Source: Planctomycetota bacterium
GTDB lineage: Bacteria; Planctomycetota; UBA8742; UBA2392
Direction: 5' to 3'
Assembly: GCA_016722065.1 (NCBI GenBank)
Contig: JADKGX010000002.1
Span: 682,001 to 746,000, forward strand
DNA length: 64,000 nucleotides
Positions 25,771 through 35,548 of the stretch are shown one piece after another. The notes under the pieces are model-generated. The model was not told where the DNA came from and made no database searches. It saw only the letters and a list, made by a program, of their open reading frames with translations. Position 1 is the first letter of the stretch; each line of letters begins with the position of its first letter. The position numbers and the translations under genes were made by a program.

Positions 25771-27981
25771 TCACGTAGAAACGCGGGTCAGCTTGAGCAA
25801 CCGTGAAAGCCGGTCGATTACCACCGTCAGCAGGATGATCACGATCAGGTCCGCGCTGGCTTTCTCGTAGTGGAAGTGCTCGAAGTTGAAGCTGAAAATG
25901 AACCCCAGCCCGGCGCTGCCAATGATGCCCAGCACCACGCCAGCGCGCACGTTGCTTTCAAACTGAAAGAACGTGTAGGTCATCCAGTCCTTCCAGGAAG
26001 CCGGCACGGCGGCATAGCCAAAGCAGGCCATGCGCGAGCCCCCCGAAGCTTGTTCAAAGCGCCGATAGGGAATGTTGTCGACCGTTTCACTGAAGACGCG
26101 AACCAGCACGCCCATGGTGTGCACGGCCAGCGCAAAGGCGCCTGCCACCACGCCCATGCCAAAAAACGCCATGAAGAACATGGCCCACATGACTTCGGGA
26201 ATTGCACGCGATGTCAATGCCACGGCCCGCGCCACGATGGCCTGCAGCCAGCGCAGCACGCGCGCAAGCACGGTGGGCGATTCGCCGGTGAAGCGATGCG
26301 GCTCCAGTTGAAACGCCACGGAGTGCGGAAAACACAGCAGCATCGCCAGCAGCACGCCAATCAACGTGCCGATCACCGCCATGCCCACCGGAATCAGCGC
26401 GCTGCGCAGCGCCACAGGCAGGGCGCCGGGCTCGATCTTTTCACCCCGGTAAAAATCGGTCGTGTGCGCCAGGTCAATCACCGGGGCGCGCCGCTTCATG
26501 TAGGGCGCGGTTTGCGGGTTCTTGCGCGCAGGGCCGAAGCTCTCCCACTCAATCGCGCCGATGTCGGCCTTGCCGGTTGCCACCAGCACCATGGTCTCGA
26601 TGTCGCTGCTGCTGGTGGTGACACTGGCAAAGGTCTGTTCCAGCGGCACGCCGGTCAGCTTCTCGATGTAGCTGCGGGGCCCGTCGTGGGCCGGGTCGCG
26701 GTCGATCGGGCCCAGCACAAGCCGCTTGCCCGCCAGCCTGGCCGCAAAGGCCGCAGGGTCTTTTTCAACCTCGGGCCAGTCCGTTTTAGTGCCGACAAAA
26801 TGGGTCTGCACCAGCGCGCCTTGCCGAGTGACTTGCCATTCCAGTTCCGGCTTCAGCAGGTCGGCAAAGAACGACATGCGCTGCCAGCCACCTGGTTCAA
26901 ACAGGGCCGTCAGGCGCACCAGTTGCGGCTCCCGCACGGTCAAGGGGTGCGGTATGGATTGGTACCAGCCCGACCACACCACAAGCCCCAGCGCCAGCCC
27001 CCCTCCGGCCCATTTGCGGCCCATCTGCCAGCGCAAGGACTGGCGTTTGGGCGCGCGCGGGTGGTTGGGGTCGTCGCGCAACTGGCGGCGAATCAGGTTT
27101 GCCGTCAAATCCGCGGCCAGCGTCAGTGCCAGCGTGAACAGCACCATCGTGGCCACGCGGTCGTATTGCCCGTAATCCAGGCGCAGCTTGATCTCTGCCC
27201 CCACGCCGCCGCCGCCGACGGCGCCAATCACGGCGGCATTGCGAATGGCGCATTCGGCGCGCATCAGCGTGTAACTCAGCATGCTGCGTGAACTCAAGGG
27301 CCGAATGCCATACAAGAAAGTGCGCAGCCGGCCGGCGCCGACAGCGCGCACCGTTTCGTAGCGGCGCGGGTCAATCGAATCCCAGATCTCGCTGTAGATC
27401 TTGCCCAGAATGCCCGTCACGCTGATGGCCAGCGCCACCATGCCCGTCATGGGCCCAATGCCCAGCAGCGGCACCAGCAGCACGGCCCAGGCAAAGTCAG
27501 GCACCGCCCGCAACACGTCCAGTATCAGCCGGCACAGGGAACACACCGCGGCCATCGGGCTGCGCAACGGAAACCAGCCCAGCCAGCGCGGGGTGCGTTC
27601 CTCGCCCACGCTTACGGACCGCGCCGCGCCCAGTGCCAGCAAGTAACCAAACACCACGGCGATGGCGGTACCCAGGATGGCCGCCGAAAGCGTCTGCCAT
27701 GCCAGTTCAAAGGCGCGGCCCAAGAAGCCGTCTTGCCCGGTGCTGAAATCCGGGTTGGCAAAGCCGCTAAAGAACGACTGAATGCGCCGCAGGCCAATGG
27801 CAAAGCGGTCGGCGTTGGTGAAACTGGAAAAGTCCCAGACGCGTGAATCAAACGTAGTGGGATCCAGGTTCTCCGGGTCTACCCCAAACAGCGCCAGATA
27901 GACCAGCAGCGCAACCACACCCAGGGCAACAAAGTGCCCCACCGGCTGGCGTTTTGCGTACTTCTGCAGCGCGGGGATCAT
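25771..27981 (-). CDS. phnE: Phosphonate-type ABC transporter permease, two PhnE domains fused
   Basis: The 736-residue protein contains two PhnE-like permease halves. The first (~residues 70-300) carries an EAA-like loop in VTGILGKIYSEIWDSIDPRRYE. The second (~470-736) carries MGVLVRVFSETVDNIPYRRFE. Between them is a ~160-residue segment (~310-470) beginning after a membrane helix and probably periplasmic, with TSSSDIETMVLVATGKADIGAIEWES, which resembles a PhnD-like binding fold fragment. The ATG at 27981 overlaps the phnC stop as ATGA. With PhnD and PhnC it makes a complete importer for phosphonate, phosphite or a similar oxyanion; no C-P lyase gene is near. Confidence 0.85.
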   Translation of the reverse strand: MIPALQKYAKRQPVGHFVALGVVALLVYLALFGVDPENLDPTTFDSRVWDFSSFTNADRFAIGLRRIQSFFSGFANPDFSTGQDGFLGRAFELAWQTLSAAILGTAIAVVFGYLLALGAARSVSVGEERTPRWLGWFPLRSPMAAVCSLCRLILDVLRAVPDFAWAVLLVPLLGIGPMTGMVALAISVTGILGKIYSEIWDSIDPRRYETVRAVGAGRLRTFLYGIRPLSSRSMLSYTLMRAECAIRNAAVIGAVGGGGVGAEIKLRLDYGQYDRVATMVLFTLALTLAADLTANLIRRQLRDDPNHPRAPKRQSLRWQMGRKWAGGGLALGLVVWSGWYQSIPHPLTVREPQLVRLTALFEPGGWQRMSFFADLLKPELEWQVTRQGALVQTHFVGTKTDWPEVEKDPAAFAARLAGKRLVLGPIDRDPAHDGPRSYIEKLTGVPLEQTFASVTTSSSDIETMVLVATGKADIGAIEWESFGPARKNPQTAPYMKRRAPVIDLAHTTDFYRGEKIEPGALPVALRSALIPVGMAVIGTLIGVLLAMLLCFPHSVAFQLEPHRFTGESPTVLARVLRWLQAIVARAVALTSRAIPEVMWAMFFMAFFGMGVVAGAFALAVHTMGVLVRVFSETVDNIPYRRFEQASGGSRMACFGYAAVPASWKDWMTYTFFQFESNVRAGVVLGIIGSAGLGFIFSFNFEHFHYEKASADLIVIILLTVVIDRLSRLLKLTRVST

Positions 27982-28805
27982 GCGCCGGCGTTCCATTCCT
28001 GCAGGTGCAACGCGCCGTATTCGGCGCCGTAGAGTTCCTTCAACTTGCCTGCGTCCAGGCCTGCTGGCGGCCCGTCGTAAAAGATGCCGCCGTCCTTCAG
28101 CGCAAGCACCCGCGCGAAGTTGCCTTGCAGCAGGTCCAGCGTGTGCAGGTTGACCAGCAGCGTGGCGCCGCTTTGCCGCGCAACCTTGACCAGCAGTTCA
28201 ATCACCTCGCGGCCCAGGCGCACGTCAAGCTGGCTGACTGGTTCATCGGCCAGAATGCAGCGCGGGTTCTGAACCAGCAGCCGGGCAATCGCCACGCGCT
28301 GTTGCTGGCCGCCCGAAAGTTCACCGGGCTGTGACCATAGCTTGTCCTCGATTTCGACTTCGCGCAGGGCCTTGCGCGCAAGATCAAGCTGCAACGGCCA
28401 GAACAGGCTGGCCAGCGCCTGGGGCAGCCACCAGTGCCCCAGCCGCCCCATCAGAACGTTGTGTACCACGCGCAGGTGCGGCACCAAATTGTCGTTCTGG
28501 TACACCACGCCAATATCGCGACGCAGGCGCCGCAGCTTGCGGCCCCGAAGTGCCTGCGTGTCCTGGCCCAGGGAAAGCACCCGGCCCGAAGTAGGAAACA
28601 GAAACGCTGAAAGCAGCCGAAACAGCGTGGTCTTACCCGCGCCCGAAGGCCCGATTACCGCCACATGCTGGCCGGCGGGAACCTCCAGCTGCATGTGGTT
28701 CAACACCACGCTCTGGCCAAACGCGCGCGAGACATCCTCCAGCCGAAAGGCCGCCATCAGCGGCTTGGCCGCAGCGACGGGTTCAGTTGGCAAGGTTGCA
28801 TCCAT
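27978..28805 (-). CDS. phnC: Phosphonate-type ABC transporter ATP-binding protein
   Basis: About 275 residues. Walker A is GPSGAGKTT (residues 52-60), the signature is LSGGQQQRVAIARLL, and Walker B with the catalytic Glu is CILADEP. The length and order match PhnC. The ATG at 28805 is chosen because a perfect hairpin (28815-28838) occupies the bases just before it; the frame is open to an ATG at 28841, which would put that hairpin inside the coding sequence. It is coupled to phnE by a 4-bp overlap and sits 57 bp after phnD. Confidence 0.88.
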   Translation of the reverse strand: MDATLPTEPVAAAKPLMAAFRLEDVSRAFGQSVVLNHMQLEVPAGQHVAVIGPSGAGKTTLFRLLSAFLFPTSGRVLSLGQDTQALRGRKLRRLRRDIGVVYQNDNLVPHLRVVHNVLMGRLGHWWLPQALASLFWPLQLDLARKALREVEIEDKLWSQPGELSGGQQQRVAIARLLVQNPRCILADEPVSQLDVRLGREVIELLVKVARQSGATLLVNLHTLDLLQGNFARVLALKDGGIFYDGPPAGLDAGKLKELYGAEYGALHLQEWNAGA

Positions 28806-28814
28806 AGGAACGGA

Positions 28815-28838
28815 AAGGGCGAGGCAAGCCTCGCCCTT
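28815..28838 (-). promoter_or_regulatory. Intercistronic hairpin between phnD and phnC
   Basis: AAGGGCGAGG and CCTCGCCCTT form a perfect 10-bp stem with loop CAAG. It is 25 bp past the phnD stop. In binding-protein-dependent transport operons such hairpins protect the upstream binding-protein message or attenuate downstream expression; that role is inferred here. Confidence 0.65.
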
Positions 28839-28862
28839 CATGTTGTGGCCGCAATCGGTGAC

Positions 28863-29819
28863 TTAGCCTACGTCTACGCCGGCCTCAAGCACCTTCTTGA
28901 TGCCGTCCCATTCCTTCTTTTCGCAATCGACGAACTTGCCGTCCTTGATGCCCCAGGCCTCGAGGATCTTGTTGTCTTCCTCTTTCTTGGGGTCCAGGCC
29001 GGTGAAGAATTCCTTGATCTTCTTGAGGCGATCCGCGCCGATGCGGTTGTTGCCGACCCACAGGTAATCCACGTAGGCCGGAGTGGTGTAAACGATCTCG
29101 CACTTTTCTTTGGCCTTGACCAGGTCTTCGGCCTTTGCGGTGTCCCAGTTCTTGAAGTTCAGCGCGCCCACCTGGGCGGTGCCTTCGGCCACGTCGCGAA
29201 TCGTCTTGTCGTGGCTGCCGCTGTAGGCGACGCTTTTGAAAACGTCTTCAGGCTTTTCGCCGGCCTGGTCCTGAAAGAAGTGGCGCGGCATAACGTGGCC
29301 GCTGGTGCTGCTTTTGCTGCCGAAGCTGAAGGTCATGCCCTCGGCCTTGGCGGCAAGTTCCTTGAGGTCCTTGACTTCGCCGATCTTGGCATCCTTGTTG
29401 GCAATGAAGTAGGTCTTGTACTTCTTGTCGGCATCGCGGCAGGCAACAAACGTGCACTTGTCGCCCATCTTCTGTTCCGCCTGCACGCCGGTTACGCCGC
29501 CGAACCACACCAGCTCCAGCTGGTCCGTGGCAAGGCCGGTAACGCAGGCGGCATAGTTCTGCTGGGGCATGAATTTGACCGGCACGCCCAGCAGCTTGGT
29601 CAGACGCTCGGCGATCAGGTTGCACTTTTCCTCAATCTTGGTGGCGTCGCTGTCCGGAATGGCGCTGATACGGATTTCTTTGATCTCGTCCTTGGTGTCC
29701 TGCACCGGTTGCGGCGCAGATGCGGCGCGACCGGGTTCGGCCACGCTGATCGATGACGCACAGAACAGTGCGCCAAAGGCCAACAGCAACTTCAACGATG
29801 TCATCATTCGGCTTGCCAT
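28863..29819 (-). CDS. phnD: Phosphate/phosphonate/phosphite ABC transporter substrate-binding protein
   Basis: This 318-residue protein has an N-terminal signal peptide (LLLAFGALFCASSISVA) and a PhnD-type two-lobe binding fold: ERLTKLLGVPVKF, QLELVWFGGVTGVQA, and the ligand-loop region SFGSKSSTSGHVMPRHFF typical of phosphonate/phosphite binders (SxSTSG). The ATG at 29819 follows GAGGG. It is the first gene of phnD-phnC-phnE on the minus strand. Whether the ligand is phosphonate, phosphite, hypophosphite or another anion cannot be decided by reading. Confidence 0.9.
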   Translation of the reverse strand: MASRMMTSLKLLLAFGALFCASSISVAEPGRAASAPQPVQDTKDEIKEIRISAIPDSDATKIEEKCNLIAERLTKLLGVPVKFMPQQNYAACVTGLATDQLELVWFGGVTGVQAEQKMGDKCTFVACRDADKKYKTYFIANKDAKIGEVKDLKELAAKAEGMTFSFGSKSSTSGHVMPRHFFQDQAGEKPEDVFKSVAYSGSHDKTIRDVAEGTAQVGALNFKNWDTAKAEDLVKAKEKCEIVYTTPAYVDYLWVGNNRIGADRLKKIKEFFTGLDPKKEEDNKILEAWGIKDGKFVDCEKKEWDGIKKVLEAGVDVG

Positions 29820-30246
29820 GTCTTTCCCTCTCCCGTTGTGTTCTGTGCGGCCCCGCCTTGGGGTGCCGACAGAAACGAAAATAGCCCCAAACTGGTGGCA
29901 GTCGGGCTTGCGAAAGGGCGAGTGGTAGGGTTAGGAAACGCGCGCTCGACCGGACGCAAGCCGGCCCGATCACCAAAAACCGTACGTGATTTGATCTGCG
30001 ATGATCCGCACCACGTTGGCTGCAATGCCCATGTTGGACCCCACAGAACCGGCAACGCCGGCACAAGCGCCGACTCACCAGCCTTCAAGACGTTCCGGGC
30101 CCCATGGCATGGCGCAAATCCTAAGTTACGGCCCCCCGTAAGCAACCGGGAAAGCCGCCAAGTAAGTGGCGCAGGCAGGCGAAAGCTTACATGGCAACGA
30201 AACCGGGCCGCCCCATGGGCCGCCCGGTTTTACGTATTTGCGCCGC
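29820..30246. other. 427-bp gene-free stretch between phnD and atpA
   Basis: No convincing gene is seen. It holds the atpA terminator hairpin (30200-30230) and a fold closed by GTAAGC (30138-30143) and GCTTAC (30185-30190), with an inner GCCA/TGGC stem (30157-30160 and 30167-30170). On the minus strand that fold would lie in the phnD leader. Confidence 0.4.
30200..30230 (-). terminator. Terminator hairpin after atpA
   Basis: AAACCGGGC (30200-30208) and GCCCGGTTT (30222-30230) form a 9-bp stem with a GC-rich inner part, 17 bp past the atpA stop codon. The tail on the minus strand has only a short T-run. Confidence 0.6.
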
Positions 30247-31935
<1,689 letters not shown>

Positions 31936-31983
31936 GGTTGGTGCCTTCGTCGTTTCTGCTGCTGGTTGCGTTGGTCAGCGGGC

Positions 31984-32421
31984 TCAGCCCTGCTGCACTT
32001 TGTCGTACTCTGCTTTGGCCTTCTTGTACTCGGCGTCGTCTTCCCAGCCCTTGGGGCCGATGGTCGACTTCCAGTCTTTGTAGCTCAAGTTCAAATCGGT
32101 GTACTTGTACATGCCCTCCGAGGAATGGCCGTTGCGCGTGTGCATGCTGCGGTACTTTAGGGCGTTGTAAAAATGCGTGCCGGCCTTTGCGTAGCTGGCT
32201 GCGGTCTTTTCTTTGCCATAGGCTGAAAAGGCGGCCAGGGCGGCATCGGTTTCGCGGCGGTATTCGTTGGCGTAACTCTGGCCTGGCTTGGGGCCTTCAT
32301 TGGCGGCGGGGCCGGGGGTGTTCTTTTTGGGTGTGTTCTGGGGTGCGGGCGCGGATCCACCGCAGGCCGTCAAACAAGCGACGGCCACCCACAGCGCAGT
32401 TGTCACCAGCAACTTCTTCAT
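31984..32421 (-). CDS. Hypothetical lipoprotein inside the atp operon
   Basis: The 145-residue protein starts MKKLLVTTA and has a lipobox (CLTAC, Cys20 or so), then a Pro/Asn-rich linker and a ~100-residue domain with several Tyr and Lys residues (FYNALKYRSMHTRNGHSSEG). I do not recognise a family. It lies 48 bp upstream of atpA and 32 bp after atpH, on the same strand, so it is probably co-transcribed with ATP synthase. Such an insertion between delta and alpha genes is unusual; function unknown. Confidence 0.7.
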   Translation of the reverse strand: MKKLLVTTALWVAVACLTACGGSAPAPQNTPKKNTPGPAANEGPKPGQSYANEYRRETDAALAAFSAYGKEKTAASYAKAGTHFYNALKYRSMHTRNGHSSEGMYKYTDLNLSYKDWKSTIGPKGWEDDAEYKKAKAEYDKVQQG

Positions 32422-32453
32422 CCAGCCACCACTTTCAGCCACCGCGTTGATGT

Positions 32454-33005
32454 CTAGTTTGCTTCCGAAAGCGCGCGCGCCAGGTTGCCAAGGCGCGTGC
32501 GCAGGGTTGTGTCAATCAGCAGGTCGCCCAGCCGCACCTTGGCGCCGCCCAGCATTTCGGGCCTGTGCTCATAGTGCAGCACCACTTCTTTGCCGCCGCT
32601 GGCACTGCTGAGTGCTTTGCGCAGGTCTTCTTGTTCCTGGGCGCTCATGTCGCTGCCGGCTTCCACCCATGCGTGGGCGCGGTTTTCGGCTTCGTCGCGG
32701 TACACGGCAAAGGCGTTGAAAATGTTGTCCAGCAGTGGTTCGCGGCCCTTGGCGACCAGCACGAACAGAAAGTTCATCAACTCCGGGCTGATGCGGTCAG
32801 CCAATGCGGCGCGCAGGGCCTTCTGCTTCAACTCGCGCGGGACACGCGGGCTGGTGAAGAAGTCGCGAAACGATTTGTCGTCATAGGCGCCGACAATCGC
32901 AGCCATGCCCGCATAGACATCGCCGACAATGCCCTTTTCTTTCGCCACCTCATACAGCGCGGCGGCGTAAACGCGGGCAACAGGATCGGATGGATTGGTA
33001 GCCAT
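32454..33005 (-). CDS. atpH: F-type ATP synthase subunit delta
   Basis: This 183-residue protein matches OSCP/delta: N-terminal helical domain beginning VARVYAAALYEVAKEKG, FTSPRVPRELKQKALRAAL, and the C-terminal GGAKVRLGDLLIDTTLRTRLGNLARAL (core LGDLLIDTTLRTRLGNL) that binds the b subunit. It forms the top of the peripheral stalk. It follows atpF by 44 bp in the operon. The end is separated from atpA by the lipoprotein gene. Confidence 0.95.
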   Translation of the reverse strand: MATNPSDPVARVYAAALYEVAKEKGIVGDVYAGMAAIVGAYDDKSFRDFFTSPRVPRELKQKALRAALADRISPELMNFLFVLVAKGREPLLDNIFNAFAVYRDEAENRAHAWVEAGSDMSAQEQEDLRKALSSASGGKEVVLHYEHRPEMLGGAKVRLGDLLIDTTLRTRLGNLARALSEAN

Positions 33006-33049
33006 AGTTCGTTTCGGTCAGTGCTTCTGTCTGTCTGGTTGCATCCAGC

Positions 33050-33631
33050 CTAGTTCTTCATGGCGCTGGCCGCGCCAATGGCCTCGCGGGCCAGCCTGCG
33101 GTGGTCTTCGCCATTGAGTGACTTTTCCAGAATGCGGCTGCTGGCCAGCAGGGCAAGCTCGACTGCCTTTTCGCGCAACTCGGCTTCGGCCTTGGCGCGC
33201 AGCAGTTCGATTTCGCGGCTGGCGCGTTCCTTGATTTCACCGGCGGCGGCTTCGGCCTGGGCCTGAATCTTGGCGGCCACTTCTTTGCCGGCGGCGCGGG
33301 CGTCGTCGGTAACCTTCTGGGCTTCCAGGTGCGCGTTGCGCATCATGTCTTCATGCTTCTTGAGCAGCGCCGTCGCCTCGACCTGCACACGGTCGGCTTT
33401 ATCCAGCGCGTCCTTGATGCGGTCCTGACGCTCCCCCAACTGCTTGAGCATCATCGGAATCACCTTGATGCCCAGCACCAGAAAGATGATGCCAAAGGTG
33501 ACGTACTCCCAGAACATCAGGTTCTCGGAGAAATGCAGCACGGATTCCTGCGCGGCCTCAGCCTCCGACGCCAGCAAGGCGGGAGCAAAGGCAATGGCAG
33601 CAAGCAGCAGCATCAGGGTTTTGGTTCGCAT
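33050..33631 (-). CDS. atpF: F-type ATP synthase subunit b with signal-peptide-like N-terminus
   Basis: The 193-residue protein has the single membrane helix of subunit b (VTFGIIFLVLGIKVIPMML, residues ~45-63) followed by a long charged coiled coil. In front of it is an additional 26-residue segment, MRTKTLMLLLAAIAFAPALL then ASEAEA, that looks like a cleavable signal peptide. Standard b subunits start directly at the helix. The ATG at 33631 is the first available. It sits between atpE and atpH, separated from atpE by a strong hairpin. Confidence 0.93.
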   Translation of the reverse strand: MRTKTLMLLLAAIAFAPALLASEAEAAQESVLHFSENLMFWEYVTFGIIFLVLGIKVIPMMLKQLGERQDRIKDALDKADRVQVEATALLKKHEDMMRNAHLEAQKVTDDARAAGKEVAAKIQAQAEAAAGEIKERASREIELLRAKAEAELREKAVELALLASSRILEKSLNGEDHRRLAREAIGAASAMKN

Positions 33632-33673
33632 GGCGTTCCTTGAAAGCGCAAGTTCCTGTCAACAAACCAGCGC

Positions 33674-33701
33674 GGGGCGGCGGGCACTGGCCCGCCGCCC
33701 C
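33674..33701 (-). promoter_or_regulatory. Strong intercistronic hairpin after atpE
   Basis: GGGGCGGCGGGC and GCCCGCCGCCCC form a perfect 12-bp stem with loop ACTG, 8 bp past the atpE stop and 42 bp before atpF. It may act as a partial terminator or an RNA stabiliser that raises atpE message relative to the genes after it. Confidence 0.7.
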
Positions 33702-33709
33702 GGTGCGGT

Positions 33710-34021
33710 TTACTTCTTGTCGATGCCGGTCAGCTTTTCGACGTCGGCTTTGTCGCTCAATGCGCCAAAGGCCGGAATCTTGCCGCCCGCAAAGATCATC
33801 GCCAGCATGCACACCACGATCGCAAACAGCGCGGCACCTTCAATGAAGGCCGCTGTCACGATGGTCAAACCACGAATGTCACCCGTGCTGGCCGGCTGGC
33901 GGGCAATGCCCTCCATGGCCTGACCTGCCAGGCGACCAATGCCGATGCCGGCACCGATAGCGGCCAGACCGGCACCAATGCCAGCTGCGCCGTAAGCCCA
34001 TCCGAATCCACCAAAATCCAT
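33710..34021 (-). CDS. atpE: F-type ATP synthase subunit c
   Basis: This 103-residue proteolipid has two hydrophobic helices with the Gly-rich GIGAGLAAIGAGIGIGR motif in helix 1, the polar loop ARQPA, and the ion-binding Glu61 in AAFIEGAALF. The residue after Glu is Gly, not the Ser/Thr often seen in sodium-binding rings, so proton coupling is more likely. The ATG at 34021 has GGAG nine bases upstream; the frame is open much further upstream but overlaps atpB. A ~20-residue C-terminal extension (GIDKK end) is longer than usual. Hairpins lie on both sides of the gene. Confidence 0.95.
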   Translation of the reverse strand: MDFGGFGWAYGAAGIGAGLAAIGAGIGIGRLAGQAMEGIARQPASTGDIRGLTIVTAAFIEGAALFAIVVCMLAMIFAGGKIPAFGALSDKADVEKLTGIDKK

Positions 34022-34096
34022 GTTCTTCTCCGTTGTGCTGCGTTGGTTCGGTCTTCCCTGTGCTCTGCCCGTAGGCGCCTTCCCGGCCGGCGCCCC

Positions 34097-34118
34097 CCGT
34101 GCGGCAAGCCGCACGGGC
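34097..34118 (-). promoter_or_regulatory. Intercistronic hairpin between atpB and atpE
   Basis: CCCGTGCGG and CCGCACGGG form a perfect 9-bp stem with loop CAAG, 7 bp past the atpB stop and 75 bp before the atpE start. The same CAAG loop occurs in the phnD-phnC hairpin. Confidence 0.65.
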
Positions 34119-34125
34119 ACGCAGA

Positions 34126-35094
34126 TCAATGTTCCGGCACCAGGTACAGCCCGACAAAAATCGCCGAGAGATACGTGAAAATGTAGGCCTGCAAGATCGA
34201 CACAAAAATTTCCAGCGCGTACAGCCCCACGCCCATGGCCACCGTTGGAATGCCCGTGGCAATGCGCCAGCCCGCGGTGGGAACCAGCATGTTGATGAAC
34301 AAGAACGACAGCAGCGAACAGTGGCCCGCCGTCATGTTGGCAAACAGACGCACCATCAACGCAAAGGGCTTGATGAAGATGAAACCCGCAATCTCGATCA
34401 CAAACAGCAGCGACCACACACCAAGGTCCATGGGCTTGAGCGAGAACTTGTAAGGCACCAGGTTCTTGAAGAAGCCCGCAATGCCAAGCGCCGCGCTGCC
34501 TTCCTGCCGCGCACTCATGACAAACGCGCCAATGCCGTACACCAGCAGCGTAATCACCGCCATGCTGCCCGTGAACGTGATGGCGCTGCTGGCCGTGGTG
34601 CTGCCCGGAATCAGCCCGATCAAGTTGACAATGGCAATGAAGAAGAACATGCACACAAACAGCGGCACGAACTTGTCCGCCAGCCAGTGCTTGGGCAGTT
34701 CTGCATGATCGTGGCCGTGATCTTGGCCGTGATCATGGCCTTCCGCGTGGGCGTCGTGGGCGTGGTCGTGGTGCTTGGCGTGCGGGTTCTTGATGTTCGG
34801 GCGAACCACTTCGTCACGAATGTAGGTGACAATCGGTTCCAGAAAATTGCGCAGACCCTTGGGCACGCGCGAATTGCGCGCATAGGTGGTGTAGGTAAAG
34901 GCCAGCAGCATAATGCCAGCGGCCAGCCACATCATGATCACGTGCTGGCTGAGGTGCAGAAAGCCGGGCGTGGCTTCATTCCAGCCATGAATGAAGGCTG
35001 TTCCGTGCGCGCCCCAGAAACTGGTCCACACGGCCACTTTGTCGTACAGGTGCTCAATCGGGTTGAAGGCACCACCACCAGAGGCAAGAAACAA
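34126..35094 (-). CDS. atpB: F-type ATP synthase subunit a with His-rich loop
   Basis: This 322-residue membrane protein has the key a-subunit helices, including KPFALMVRLFANMTAGH with the essential Arg (in MVRLFAN, near residue 243) and the C-terminal VSILQAYIFTYLSAIFVGLYL (core LQAYIFTYL). Between helices near residue 105-136 there is a His/Asp-rich stretch (HAKHHDHAHDAHAEGHDHGQ and on), unlike the family norm. The start is a TTG with AAGGGG six bases upstream. It lies between atpI and atpE in the operon. Confidence 0.95.
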   Translation of the reverse strand: MFLASGGGAFNPIEHLYDKVAVWTSFWGAHGTAFIHGWNEATPGFLHLSQHVIMMWLAAGIMLLAFTYTTYARNSRVPKGLRNFLEPIVTYIRDEVVRPNIKNPHAKHHDHAHDAHAEGHDHGQDHGHDHAELPKHWLADKFVPLFVCMFFFIAIVNLIGLIPGSTTASSAITFTGSMAVITLLVYGIGAFVMSARQEGSAALGIAGFFKNLVPYKFSLKPMDLGVWSLLFVIEIAGFIFIKPFALMVRLFANMTAGHCSLLSFLFINMLVPTAGWRIATGIPTVAMGVGLYALEIFVSILQAYIFTYLSAIFVGLYLVPEH

Positions 35095-35119
35095 AGCGTT
35101 CCCCTTACGATACCTGAAT

Positions 35120-35512
35120 CTAGACCTGAACCTGCAGTTTCATCCCGCGCGCGAAGCGCAACACATTCAGACCAAGCATCAGCACCACGCCGACCAGAAA
35201 GGCAATCGCAAAACCAGCCGGGTTGCCCCAGCCCGTCAAGCCAATCGCACCAAAGCCGATCACCAGCACCACCAGCCGCAGGCCGAAACCACCCATCAGG
35301 TGGCCCAGCATGGCCGACTTGTCGTTTTCGCGCAGCGCCCGTCCGGCCGTCATGGCCGAAAACAGCATCATCGGCACACTGACTGCCACGCCAGCCCCAA
35401 GGCCGATAGCCATGTCAGTATCCAGCCCGATCAGCATTACAGCGGCCATGGCCACGGCGATTACGCCAAGCCCCATTGCTGCCACCGCGTAAAGCTGCCA
35501 GGTCATGCCCAT
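35120..35512 (-). CDS. atpI: ATP synthase subunit I-like membrane protein
   Basis: This 130-residue protein has four hydrophobic segments, with charged residues in the second loop (AGRALRENDKSAMLGHLMGG), as in AtpI/UncI proteins. It is 25 bp upstream of atpB and 36 bp downstream of the AtpZ-like gene, which is the normal place for this subunit. AtpI helps assemble or stabilise the c-ring; no catalytic motif is expected. An ATG two codons inside (35506) has better spacing to AAGG. Confidence 0.75.
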   Translation of the reverse strand: MGMTWQLYAVAAMGLGVIAVAMAAVMLIGLDTDMAIGLGAGVAVSVPMMLFSAMTAGRALRENDKSAMLGHLMGGFGLRLVVLVIGFGAIGLTGWGNPAGFAIAFLVGVVLMLGLNVLRFARGMKLQVQV

Positions 35513-35548
35513 TGCCTTCTGCTGTTCTGCGCTGCCGTGCCGAATGCC

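Noticed and set aside
33710..34654. 314-codon frame ending in atpE
   Set aside because: The upstream ~210 codons overlap atpB out of frame; the real subunit c starts at 34021 with a good ribosome binding site.
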